The translations under genes were made by a program, and so were the position numbers. A DNA stretch of 37,987 nucleotides, from assembly GCA_051005375.1 (NCBI GenBank), contig JBPCJK010000079.1, positions 1 to 37,987 of the forward strand, in the 5' to 3' direction. This DNA is from JADDRA01 sp051005375. GTDB lineage: Bacteria; Actinomycetota; Acidimicrobiia; Acidimicrobiales; CADCSY01. A model generated the notes under the pieces. The model worked only from the letters and a program-made list of their open reading frames with translations. It ran no database searches and was not told the DNA's origin. This document shows, piece after piece, positions 7,707 to 15,186 of the stretch. Numbering within the stretch: the stretch's first letter is position 1; each line of letters starts with the position of its first letter.

Positions 7707-8753
7707 GTGCCCGAATCCCTCCTCTCCATCCGGGATCTCACCGTCGACTTCACCACGCCCGAGGGGGTGGTCCACGCTGTCGACCACGTGAGCTACGACG
7801 TCTTCCCGGACGAGGTGGTAGGTGTCGTCGGGGAGTCGGGCTGCGGCAAGACCGTAACCGCCCTGTCGTTGCTCGGGCTCGTCCCTGACCCGCCCGGGCG
7901 GGTCGTGGAGGGCCAGGTCCTCTTCGAGAACCGTGACCTGCTCGGGCTCTCCCCCAAGGAGCTGCGTCGGATCCGGGGCAACGAGATCTCCATGATCTTC
8001 CAGGACCCACAGTCGTCGCTCAACCCGGTGTTCAGCATCGGCCGGCAGGTGGCCGGGGTGCTCCGGGCTCACGACCGCAGGTTGTCGGGCAAGGCCGCGA
8101 GGGGGCGGGTGGTGGAGCTCCTCGACAAGGTGGGGGTGACCGATGCACGGTCTCGCGCCGACGACTACCCCCACCAGTGGTCAGGCGGCATGTGCCAGCG
8201 GGCCATGATCGCCATGGCTATCGCCAACCAGCCCAAGCTGCTCATCGCCGACGAGCCGACCACCGCCCTCGACGTAACCATCCAGACCCAGGTCCTCGAT
8301 GTGCTGCGCGTGGCTCAGGACGAGACGGGGGCGGCGACCATGCTCATCACCCACGACCTCGGCGTCGTGGCCGAGATGGCGGCTCGAGTGGTGGTCATGT
8401 ACGCCGGACGGGTGGTCGAGGCTGGTCCCGTAGACAGCATCTTCCACGCCCCGCGCCACCCCTACACCCTCGGGCTGATGGCCAGCCTGCCTCGTCTGGA
8501 CGGCGCCGTCCGCCGCCTCGACCCCATCCCCGGGCAGCCGCCCAGCCTGGTCAGCGTGCCGCCGGGCTGCCCGTTCCACCCCCGGTGCCGGCTCCGGCGG
8601 GGACGGGACGTTTGCGCCCGGGAGACACCTGCGCTTGCGTCAGTCGGCAGCGGGGAGCACGAGGCGGCGTGCCACTTCTCCGACGAGATGCCTGACGAGA
8701 TCTCCGAGGTGAGCGCCGCCATCGGCGTGGACCTGCGGGCTGGCCAGCGGTGA
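7707..8753 (+). CDS. Peptide/nickel-type ABC transporter ATP-binding protein (OppD/DppD-like)
   Basis: The gene starts at GTG 7707 (348 residues). The ATPase has Walker A GESGCGKT (about residue 42), Q-loop region IFQDPQSSLNP, signature WSGGMCQRAMIAMAIA, Walker B LLIADEPTTALDV and switch LITHDLGVV. The C-terminus carries the oligopeptide-transporter extension PGCPFHPRCRLRRGRDVC, with cysteines typical of the OppD/DppD Fe-S-like tail. It would power uptake of peptides or related solutes as a heterodimer with the next gene, which overlaps by 4 bp (GTGA). No permease or binding protein follows; the nearest matching permeases are at 15187-17059 on the other strand. Confidence 0.93.
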   Translation: MPESLLSIRDLTVDFTTPEGVVHAVDHVSYDVFPDEVVGVVGESGCGKTVTALSLLGLVPDPPGRVVEGQVLFENRDLLGLSPKELRRIRGNEISMIFQDPQSSLNPVFSIGRQVAGVLRAHDRRLSGKAARGRVVELLDKVGVTDARSRADDYPHQWSGGMCQRAMIAMAIANQPKLLIADEPTTALDVTIQTQVLDVLRVAQDETGAATMLITHDLGVVAEMAARVVVMYAGRVVEAGPVDSIFHAPRHPYTLGLMASLPRLDGAVRRLDPIPGQPPSLVSVPPGCPFHPRCRLRRGRDVCARETPALASVGSGEHEAACHFSDEMPDEISEVSAAIGVDLRAGQR

Positions 8754-9823
8754 CGACATCGTCGCCCCCCGAGGCTGCGGCGACGGGCTCCGGACCCGAC
8801 GTCGACCACCTCAAGGCCCGCGTACCGAAAGGTGAGGAGATCCTGCGGGTGGAGGACCTGGTGGTGCACTTCCCCATCCGCGCCGGTGTGCTGCGCCGCA
8901 CCGTCGGGCAGGTGCACGCCGTCGACGGCGTCAGCTTCTCGCTCAGCGCCGGCCAGACCCTGGGCCTGGTGGGGGAGTCCGGCTGCGGGAAGTCGACGAC
9001 GGCGATGGCCATCATGCGCCTGGTCGACCCCACCGCAGGACGCATCCTGTTCAAGGGTCGAGACCTGCTCGGCTGCTCTCGGAACGAGCTGCGCCAGCTC
9101 CGCCGGAGCATCCAGGTCGTCTTCCAGGACCCCCAGGGATCCGTGAACCCCCGCATGGCTGTCCAGAGCATCGTGGGGGAGGCGCTGCACATACACGGCA
9201 TCTCCGACCGGCAGGGGCGACGGCGACGGGTGGCCGAGCTATTGGAGATGGTCGGTCTTCAGCCAGAGCACGCCAACCGCTATCCCCACCAGTTCTCCGG
9301 CGGCCAGCTCCAGCGCATCGGCATCGCCCGAGCCCTTGCCCTCGATCCCCAGGTGCTGGTGCTCGACGAGCCGGTCTCAGCCCTCGACGTCTCCATCCAG
9401 GCCCAGATCCTCACCCTCCTGGAGCGCCTCCAGGACGAGCTCGGGCTCGCCTACCTGTTCATCTCCCACGACTTGTCGGTGGTGCGCCACATCTCCGACC
9501 AGATCGCGGTGATGTACCTGGGCACCATCGTCGAGACCGGCGAGCCGGACGCGGTGTACCGCCGCCCCATGCACCCCTACACCCAGTCGCTGCTCTCGGC
9601 CGTCCCTGTGCCCGACCCCTCCCGACGTGGCCAGGCCAGGCGCATCATCCTCGAGGGCGCCATCCCCACCGCGTCCAACCCACCGTCGGGGTGCCGGTTC
9701 CGCACCCGGTGCTGGAAGGCCCAGGACCACTGCGCCGCGGAGCCCCCGGACCTGGTCGACCGCCTGGGCCAGGGCCACCCGTGCGCCTGCCACTTCCCCG
9801 AGGTCACAGACGTCGCACGGTGA
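8750..9823 (+). CDS. Peptide/nickel-type ABC transporter ATP-binding protein (OppF/DppF-like)
   Basis: The 357-residue partner of the preceding ATPase starts at a GTG inside its stop codon. Motifs are GESGCGKSTTAMAIM, VFQDPQGSVNPRM, FSGGQLQRIGIARALALDP, VLVLDEPVSALDV and ISHDLSVVRHI, then the C-terminal GCRFRTRCWKAQDHCA extension of the Opp/Dpp family. Before the ATPase core it has about 35 residues plus the HFPIRAGVLRRTVGQ insertion typical of OppF. The translational coupling implies equal production of both subunits. It is followed by 172 bp before phoD with no further transporter genes. Confidence 0.93.
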   Translation: MTTSSPPEAAATGSGPDVDHLKARVPKGEEILRVEDLVVHFPIRAGVLRRTVGQVHAVDGVSFSLSAGQTLGLVGESGCGKSTTAMAIMRLVDPTAGRILFKGRDLLGCSRNELRQLRRSIQVVFQDPQGSVNPRMAVQSIVGEALHIHGISDRQGRRRRVAELLEMVGLQPEHANRYPHQFSGGQLQRIGIARALALDPQVLVLDEPVSALDVSIQAQILTLLERLQDELGLAYLFISHDLSVVRHISDQIAVMYLGTIVETGEPDAVYRRPMHPYTQSLLSAVPVPDPSRRGQARRIILEGAIPTASNPPSGCRFRTRCWKAQDHCAAEPPDLVDRLGQGHPCACHFPEVTDVAR

Positions 9824-9892
9824 GCTGACGTCGAGCGGTCCTCGAGCTTGAGGGCGGCTGAGAGCGGCAACGCGGGGTGGCGGGTGGCAGAG

Positions 9893-9910
9893 ATTCGCCG
9901 AGGGTTCACC
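9893..9910 (+). promoter_or_regulatory. Candidate PHO box upstream of phoD-type phosphatase
   Basis: ATTCGCC (9893-9899) and GTTCACC (9904-9910) are spaced by exactly 11 bp. Actinobacterial PhoP boxes are 11-bp direct repeats whose first seven bases approach GTTCACC; the second unit is a perfect match and the first matches 5 of 7. It lies about 85 bp before the phosphatase start, a sensible place for activation during phosphate starvation. Only two units are seen. Confidence 0.4.
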
Positions 9911-9995
9911 TGCCCGCGAAGCGGTCTTCATCCCCGGGCCTCCTGGCTGGTCCAGACTCGCAGTCGAACCCGTTCCTGCCACGACTGGAGAGACC

Positions 9996-11549
9996 ATGAG
10001 CCGTACCCTCGACCGGCGCCGCTTCCTCGTTCTCGGAGGGGCCTCAGCCGCTGCAGTTGCGTCGGCCCGCCTGCCGGGAGCATGGGCCGCCCCGGCCGCG
10101 GCCGGCGCCGGCGACTTCGAACGCGGGGAAGGCCCCTTTCAGCTCGGCGTGGCCTCGGGCGATCCCCTCGCCGACGCGGTGGTGATCTGGACCCGACTGG
10201 CCCCCGAACCGCTGGCTCTGGACGGTCGGGGGGGCATGCCTGACCGACCCGTCCCCGTTCGCTGGGAGATCGCTGACGACGAGCGCTTCAGCCGCCTGGC
10301 GGGCAGCGGCGTCGCCATGGCTCTCCCTGAGCACGCCCACACCGTCCATGTCGACGTACGGCGCCTGGCCCCCGCTCGGTGGTACTTCTACCGCTTCATG
10401 GTCGGCGCCACGACGAGCGCGGTGGGGCGCACACGTACGGCACCGGCGCCTGGGGCGCCCTCCCGGCGGTTGGCGTTCGCCTTCGCCTCCTGCCAGAACT
10501 ACGCGGACGGCTACTACACGTCGTACCAGGCGATGGTCCGAGAGGAGCTCGACCTCGTCGTGCACGTCGGCGACTACATCTACGAGGGTCCCGCCCAGGG
10601 CACCCTCGGACGGGGCCACCTGCCCGCGGTGGAGGTCCGCACGTTGCCCGAGTACCGGCTCCGTCACGCCCAGTACAAGACCGACGCCGACCTCCAGGCC
10701 ATGCACGCCGCCGCACCGTGGATCGTGACGTGGGACGACCACGAGGTGGAGAACAACTACGCCGACGAGGATGCCGACCCCGATGTACCGGTGGCCGAGT
10801 TCCTCCAGCGACGGGCCGTGGCCTATCAGGCGTACTGGGAGCACATGCCGCTGCGGCAGGCCCAGCGTCCAGTCGGGCCCGACACGCTGCTCTACCGCCG
10901 CCTTGCCTTCGGGGACCTGGCCGAGTTCGATGTCCTCGACACCCGCCAGTACCGCAGCGACCAACCCTCGTGTCCCGAGGCCGACTGCGCCGAGGCCTTC
11001 GATCCCTCCCGGACCATCCTGGGGGGCGAACAGGAGGCCTGGCTGTTCGACGGGCTCACCCGGTCCACCGCTCGATGGAACGTGCTCGCCCAGCAGGTTC
11101 CCCTCTATGAAGACGCCCCGGTTGGCCTGCCGGCAGACAAGTGGGATGGGTACCGGGTGTCGCGTCAGCGGCTGCTGGACGTCCTCGCCACCGGCGAGGT
11201 GTCGAACCCTGTGGTGATCACCGGCGACGTCCACTTCAACACCGCCGCTGATCTCAAAGCCGATTTCGCTGATCCAGATTCGGCCATCGTCGGCTCCGAG
11301 TTCGTGGGCACGTCGATCAGCACCTCAGGCGACGGTCTGGCCGAGACGGACTTCGGTCCGTTCCCCGACAACCCCCACATCGCCTTCGTCAACCGAGGCC
11401 AGCGCGGCTACGTGCGCTGCGAGCTCACTCGGGACCTCTGGCGTGCGGATTACCGGGTCGTCGACACCGTCGAGCAGCCCACGTCGGGCGCCACCACCCT
11501 CGTCTCCTATGTCATCGAGAACGGACGGCGCGGCCTGCAACGACGCTGA
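9996..11549 (+). CDS. phoD: Tat-exported alkaline phosphatase D (PhoD-type phosphodiesterase/phosphomonoesterase)
   Basis: The 517-residue protein begins MSRTLDRRRFLVLGGASAAA, a twin-arginine signal (DRRRFL) with a cleavage region near AWAAPA. The N-terminal Fn3-like PhoD_N part holds LGVASGDPLADAVVIWTRLA. The metallophosphatase core shows FASCQNYADGYYTSY, VVHVGDYIYEG, ITWDDHEV-type VTWDDHEVENNYAD and ITGDVHFN, the Fe/Ca-binding set of PhoD. The length is normal. It should release phosphate from esters or wall polymers outside the membrane. It is monocistronic, with a candidate PHO box upstream. Confidence 0.93.
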   Translation: MSRTLDRRRFLVLGGASAAAVASARLPGAWAAPAAAGAGDFERGEGPFQLGVASGDPLADAVVIWTRLAPEPLALDGRGGMPDRPVPVRWEIADDERFSRLAGSGVAMALPEHAHTVHVDVRRLAPARWYFYRFMVGATTSAVGRTRTAPAPGAPSRRLAFAFASCQNYADGYYTSYQAMVREELDLVVHVGDYIYEGPAQGTLGRGHLPAVEVRTLPEYRLRHAQYKTDADLQAMHAAAPWIVTWDDHEVENNYADEDADPDVPVAEFLQRRAVAYQAYWEHMPLRQAQRPVGPDTLLYRRLAFGDLAEFDVLDTRQYRSDQPSCPEADCAEAFDPSRTILGGEQEAWLFDGLTRSTARWNVLAQQVPLYEDAPVGLPADKWDGYRVSRQRLLDVLATGEVSNPVVITGDVHFNTAADLKADFADPDSAIVGSEFVGTSISTSGDGLAETDFGPFPDNPHIAFVNRGQRGYVRCELTRDLWRADYRVVDTVEQPTSGATTLVSYVIENGRRGLQRR

Positions 11550-11579
11550 GCGCACCCTGTTGGGACGATTGGACCTCCG

Positions 11580-11989
11580 TCATAGCCGTTCCAGGCGATC
11601 GAGGACGGTCTCCAGTGGTGGAGTTGGTGCTCCCGCTCAGCGGCGTCGACGACGAGCCTCTCCTGGTGGAAGGGGACCGTCGTCCCTCCCGCCGCCGGGC
11701 TGATGGCCACCTGGAGGGTCGAGTCGTGCGACCAGCCCGGCGGTCGCCACGTGAGACGGATGCGGTCGCCGGGCCGGAAGCTGCCGATCTCGCCGACGGT
11801 GCCGTCGGCGGCCCGGTAGGTCCTCCCCTCGCTGCTCGGGGAGGTGGACGCCGTCGCCGAGCCAGGTCGCTACACCGGCCGCGGAGTGAGCAGGGTCCAG
11901 ACTTCGGCCGAGGACTGGGGGAAGGTGCGGGAGACGCCGATCTCCCAGCCGGCGCCCTTGGTCTTGCCTATCGGCGACGTGCGCTCCAC
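11580..11989 (-). pseudogene. SRPBCC/AHSA1-like protein with three frame changes
   Basis: A GTG at 11989, one base after the DinB stop, begins MERTSPIGKTKGAGWEIGVS, then RTFPQSSAEVWTLLT, the usual N-terminus of an SRPBCC protein. The expected continuation is spread over three frames: SAAGVATWLGDGVHLPEQRG (after about 11882), TYRAADGTVGEIGSFRPGDR with IRLTWRPPGWSHDSTLQV (after about 11847), and ETVLDRLERL ending at TGA 11580 (after about 11613). Each change is one base. Restored, it would be about 136 residues, normal for the family, which binds hydrophobic ligands or acts as a stress co-factor. As written it cannot be made. Confidence 0.7.
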
Positions 11990-11990
11990 C

Positions 11991-12546
11991 TCACGCGCCC
12001 CGGTGGGCGTAGAGGTCGCGCAACAAGAGGATCTCGGCGCCGTGGTGGATGAACTCACGGTTGATGTTCAGCACCAGGGCAGCGAATGGTGCCTCGGGGA
12101 AGGGCTCGAGCTCGCCGATGGGGCGGGTCAGGGCCGCCTCGTCCCGGCTGGCCACGCCCGTGATCCAGCGCTCGCACTCCTGGTCGAGTTGCGACAGGGC
12201 CGTGCCGGCGTCTCCCGCCCACTGCGCGGTCTGGTAGTCGATGGGCGGACCACCGAAGTGTGCGGCGTTGCGGGCGCCGAAGATGCCGACCCGGAGGTGG
12301 GCGAGGCGCCAGGCGATCGTCGTCACCGGTGCCGGCGAGGGCTCAGGCACCTCGAAGTCGGCGACCAGGGAGTCGCCGCCGCCGGCCATGGTGGTGCGGG
12401 CCTCGGCCCGTGGCCGGACGCTCCAACAGCCCGGCACCGGCTCCCAGAGGTACTCGTCGTCGGTGAGACCGTTGAGCTGTGGTCGTAGGTGTTGGTCCCA
12501 GTGCAACCGAAGCTGCTCGAGGAGTTCGTGCCCAATCCATGGTCAT
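11991..12546 (-). pseudogene. DinB-family four-helix protein, frameshifted near its start
   Basis: The body is intact from about 12530 to the TGA at 11991: HELLEQLRLHWDQHLRPQLN, LTDDEYLWEPVPGCWSVRP, TTIAWRLAHLRVGIFGARN, and REFIHHGAEILLLRDLY. Three histidines (in LHWDQH, WRLAHL and EFIHHG) fit the DinB metal-binding bundle. The only ATG with a sensible start (12546, MTMDW) is out of frame unless one G of the GGG at 12531-12533 is removed, which gives MTMDWHELLEQ. A TTG start at 12506 would keep the frame but cut off the first helix and its neighbours. DinB-like proteins act as metal-dependent thiol S-transferases or damage-induced proteins. It is coupled with the SRPBCC gene downstream. Confidence 0.7.
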
Positions 12547-12694
12547 GAGCCTACGAAGCCATGCGGACAGCTTCGATCCTCATTCCGGGGAGGACTGACC
12601 CCGTGATGCGACTGATCGCAGCGCACGCTCGAGCAGCACCTCCTGGGCATCCAGTCGTTCGCCCAGGGACCCTCGGCGTCCGCCGCTCACCCGC

Positions 12695-12796
12695 TCAGGT
12701 CTGCGCCTGCACCTGCGCCGAGCGAAGCTTCGGGCGGATGACGGTCAGGTAGACGACGACGAGGATCAACAACTCGGCTGGTCCGACGTTGAACAT
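12695..12796 (-). CDS. Very short TatA/Hcf106-like membrane stub
   Basis: From an ATG at 12796 (or 12805) the frame gives MFNVGPAELLILVVVYLTVI then RPKLRSAQVQAQT, 33 residues. MFNVGPAEL followed by a hydrophobic helix is the hallmark opening of TatA/TatB translocase subunits. The normal FGPKKLPEL hinge is degraded to VIRPKLR and the whole amphipathic helix and tail are missing. It is therefore likely a truncated relic or a spurious small frame. Between it and the DinB gene (12547-12694) nothing convincing is seen. Confidence 0.35.
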   Translation of the reverse strand: MFNVGPAELLILVVVYLTVIRPKLRSAQVQAQT

Positions 12797-12892
12797 GTTG
12801 CGCATGCTGTCAGTTCGTCTCGGACCGGCGGTGTCGCAGGAGTAGCCTGATGGCAGGTGCACAGTCCAGCAGGCGCGGAACTGAGCACGCAG

Positions 12893-12941
12893 GCGGGCGT
12901 CACTGCCTGTGGATGAGTTTTCCGCGGAGGACTCCTCACAG
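12893..12941. repeat. Palindromic direct repeat, left copy (flanks the VapBC pair)
   Basis: The 21 bases 12893-12913 (ending GTCACTGCCTGTGGA) recur at 13817-13837 with one mismatch. After them, CTGTG (12907) pairs with CACAG (12937-12941), GAGT with ACTC, and TCCGCGGA is a central palindrome, so the copy can fold as an imperfect hairpin. The TCATCCACA on its minus strand resembles an actinobacterial DnaA box. Confidence 0.5.
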
Positions 12942-13008
12942 CCCATGGCTGCTGGCCTGCGGCGGTTCCCATGTCAAGGTCCCCGGCGCTGGCAGGTCTG
13001 AACGTACC

Positions 13009-13031
13009 TGCCATACTCTATGAATATGGCA
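13009..13031. promoter_or_regulatory. Inverted repeat over the antitoxin start (probable autoregulatory operator)
   Basis: TGCCATA (13009-13015) and TATGGCA (13025-13031) are exact 7-bp complements with a 9-nt spacer that contains the first ATG of the antitoxin. AbrB/SpoVT-fold antitoxins normally repress their own operon at such a site. The stretch is the most AT-rich in the neighbourhood and may include the -10 region. Confidence 0.5.
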
Positions 13032-13283
13032 CATTCCCAGACCGTGACGGTCAGCGGTCAGGGCCGCATCGTCCTGCCCGCCCCCATCCGACACGCGTTG
13101 GGCTTTGAGCCCGGCGTCGAGCTTCTTGCCCGCGTGGAGGGCGACCACTTGGTGCTCGAACGCCGAGAGGCTGCGGTCGCCCGGCTTCGAGCTCGTTTCG
13201 CCAACGTCCGCACGGACCCGAGTGTCGTCGACGAGCTGGTTGCCGAACGCCGGGAGGAAGCTCGACGAGAAGCTTCGGGATGA
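13020..13283 (+). CDS. AbrB/SpoVT-fold antitoxin (VapB-like)
   Basis: The product has 87 residues from ATG 13020; an ATG at 13026 (MAHSQTV) is equally possible, and both lie in the operator-like repeat. TVSGQGRIVLPAPIRHALGF, followed by EPGVELLARVEGDHLVLER, is the swapped-hairpin AbrB DNA-binding domain. The charged C-terminal helix (VDELVAERREEARREASG) would wrap the toxin. The last codons overlap the toxin start by 4 bp (ATGA). The pair is intact, unlike the Phd/PIN pair at 4.3-4.9 kb. Confidence 0.88.
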   Translation: MNMAHSQTVTVSGQGRIVLPAPIRHALGFEPGVELLARVEGDHLVLERREAAVARLRARFANVRTDPSVVDELVAERREEARREASG

Positions 13284-13678
13284 GTGACCCCGCCGCTTGG
13301 GTGCTCGACGCCTCCGCCCTCCTTGCGTTCCTGTTCGAGGAGCCTGGCGGTGAGACCGTCGGGAAGGGGCTGGCGTCATCGGTGATCTCAGCCGTCAACC
13401 TGTCCGAAGTCATCGCCAAGTCTGCTGAGCGGGGCGCCGAAGTCGACCACGTCCGGAACGACCTTGCAGATGTCGGCATCGAAGTGGCCGTCTTCGACGC
13501 AGACGCCGCCGAGGCCACTGCTGCGCTGCGTCCAGACACCCGCTCGGCCGGTCTGTCGTTGGCGGATCGGGCTTGTCTGGCCCTGGCCAGACGCCTCCAG
13601 CTGCCGGCGGTGACTGCCGACAAGGCCTGGAGGAACACGAGCATCGCCGCCGGCATCGCGGTCATCGTCATCCGGTGA
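13280..13678 (+). CDS. PIN-domain toxin (VapC-like ribonuclease)
   Basis: The 132-residue protein keeps all four PIN acidic positions: VLDASALLAF (Asp), AVNLSEVIAK (Glu), GLSLADRACLALA (Asp) and AVTADKAW (Asp), with the usual LP-VTAD spacing. The length is normal. Such toxins cleave tRNA or rRNA when the antitoxin is lost; the target cannot be told from sequence. It is coupled to the upstream antitoxin by an ATGA overlap. The 287 bp after it hold only the right palindromic repeat copy. Confidence 0.88.
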   Translation: MSDPAAWVLDASALLAFLFEEPGGETVGKGLASSVISAVNLSEVIAKSAERGAEVDHVRNDLADVGIEVAVFDADAAEATAALRPDTRSAGLSLADRACLALARRLQLPAVTADKAWRNTSIAAGIAVIVIR

Positions 13679-13816
13679 GGCATCGCAGGCACGCCACCGG
13701 GCGGTCTCCGCTGCCAGGCCTGGCCAGTGTGGCGCTCCTGCCTCGTTTGCATGCCCTCGGCCTCCCGGCCGGGAAGGTCTCGGCGATGATCCCAGGGCGC
13801 CGGGCAGGCGCCCTGC

Positions 13817-13866
13817 GCGGGTGTCACTGCCTGTGGACAACGCTCCCGCGGGAGCGGTATCCACAG
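13817..13866. repeat. Palindromic direct repeat, right copy: nested perfect hairpin with DnaA-box-like arms
   Basis: The direct-repeat part is 13817-13837. The hairpin is CTGTGGA (13831-13837), CAA, the perfect 16-bp palindrome CGCTCCCGCGGGAGCG (13841-13856), GTA, TCCACAG (13860-13866). The left arm read on the minus strand is TTGTCCACA, identical to the actinobacterial DnaA-box consensus, and the right arm contains GTATCCACA. It lies between the VapC stop and the convergent methyltransferase end (13966), where it might also stop transcription. Nothing else is seen in 13679-13965. Confidence 0.55.
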
Positions 13867-13965
13867 CTCCTTGGAGTGAACCTGCCGCCTGGCGACCCGC
13901 TCCGTCCTGGCCTCTTGGGTCTCGGTCGGACAAGGACTCCACTCCAAGCAGTCCAGCCGATGTCC

Positions 13966-15141
13966 TCAACGACGATCAGTCCCCGACACTGGCCGGATCA
14001 AGAAGGTGAAGTTGGGTCGCTCCAGGACAGTGCAGGCATCTGGATCGGGGGCAGCGCTGCCGGCGGGAACAGCTTCGATGGTGAGGTCGCTGAGCTTCCA
14101 CGGGGGCCGGCGTCCCAGGAGGTCTCGGAGCCGGGAGTGGGCCTCATCGCCCCCGAAGGCGTGCACGGTGGTTGGCGTCGCGCAGCCGTCGGCGACGCTG
14201 GACTCGACGACGGCGAGGGTCCCGGTTGCCCGGTCGAGGATCCCCTGGCAGATCCGAGAGCGCCCTTCCTGGAACCTCACGAGAGAGACGGCGCCGTCGT
14301 GGATGAGTGCGATGGGGGTGAACCATCCTGAGTCGAGGTCGGGCGCGGGCTCCGAGATCGGCTCTTGCTGAAGGAGGTCGCCGAGCAGGGCGACGGTGTC
14401 CGGGTCGGGACCATCAAGGCTGGCGCTCCACGTGCCGATGGAGACGTAGCTCTCGGGCCCGGCGGCTGGTCCTCGCAGGAGCATGAAGCCGCATGGCTCG
14501 ACGCTCAGGCTCTTCAGGCGGTCAGGCCTCTTGGTGAACGCCAAGGACGCCTGGACGCCAGCGCGCAGACAGAGAGGTACTACCAGCACGCCGCCCGGGG
14601 CAAGCTGCTCGAACCACGCCGGGGACAGGTCCGACGTGCCAACCGTCACCTCGATCCGGTGGTAGGGCGCGTGGTGCGGCGAGCCCACCCAGCCGTCGCC
14701 GACGATCACCGTGACCCCGTGGGTGCCGGCCGAGCGCAGATGTCGCTGGGCGGCGGAAGCGATCTCGGGGTCGAGGTCGATGGTGGTGACCGAACCCGTT
14801 GGAGCGACGAGGTGTTCGAGGAGGGCGGCGTTGTAGCCCGTCCCGGCACCGACCTCGAGCACCTGCTGGCCGGGGCGGACATGGAGCTGTTCGAGCATGC
14901 GGGCCATGATGGCGGGCTCGCTCGACGAGCTGATCGGCACGCCATTTGCGGCCCTGTGGGTGACGATGGCCCTACCCCCGTAGACCTCGTCGAGCGGCGT
15001 GGACGGAAGGAACCAGTGGCGGAGCACGGAACGGAAGGCGAACTGTAGGCCTGCGTCATGGACGACCCCTTGCTCCACCAGCCGGTCGACCATCTGGTTG
15101 TTCAGGTCTCTCGGCCCATCAGGGGCGGGAGGCGTCATCAC
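13966..15141 (-). CDS. Protein-L-isoaspartate O-methyltransferase-like SAM-dependent methyltransferase
   Basis: The 391-residue protein starts near MTPPAPDGPRDLNNQMVDRL. The N-terminal half is PIMT-like: FRSVLRHWFLPSTPLDEVYG, ISSSSEPAIMARMLEQL, the SAM motif VLEVGAGTGYNAALL (about residue 94), VTTIDLDPEIASAAQRHL and VIVGDGWVG. The second half, from about residue 215, is an actinobacterial extension with no motif I can name. PIMT repairs isoaspartyl residues, but extended versions also occur as modification enzymes in peptide biosynthesis; no precursor peptide is evident here. The stop is 45 bp before the permease gene end, on the same strand, so it may be upstream of or in the same unit as nothing obvious. 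Confidence 0.8.
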   Translation of the reverse strand: MMTPPAPDGPRDLNNQMVDRLVEQGVVHDAGLQFAFRSVLRHWFLPSTPLDEVYGGRAIVTHRAANGVPISSSSEPAIMARMLEQLHVRPGQQVLEVGAGTGYNAALLEHLVAPTGSVTTIDLDPEIASAAQRHLRSAGTHGVTVIVGDGWVGSPHHAPYHRIEVTVGTSDLSPAWFEQLAPGGVLVVPLCLRAGVQASLAFTKRPDRLKSLSVEPCGFMLLRGPAAGPESYVSIGTWSASLDGPDPDTVALLGDLLQQEPISEPAPDLDSGWFTPIALIHDGAVSLVRFQEGRSRICQGILDRATGTLAVVESSVADGCATPTTVHAFGGDEAHSRLRDLLGRRPPWKLSDLTIEAVPAGSAAPDPDACTVLERPNFTFLIRPVSGTDRR

Positions 15142-15186
15142 CTGCCCACCCCTCGGAGTGCCGAGGTCTCACGCCCGGATTGGGGA

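Noticed and set aside
10044..11234. Minus-strand open frame opposite phoD
   Set aside because: No motif and no start context; the plus strand has all PhoD motifs.
13817..13866. Replication origin based on DnaA-box-like arms
   Set aside because: Only two or three boxes, no AT-rich unwinding region and no dnaA/dnaN nearby.
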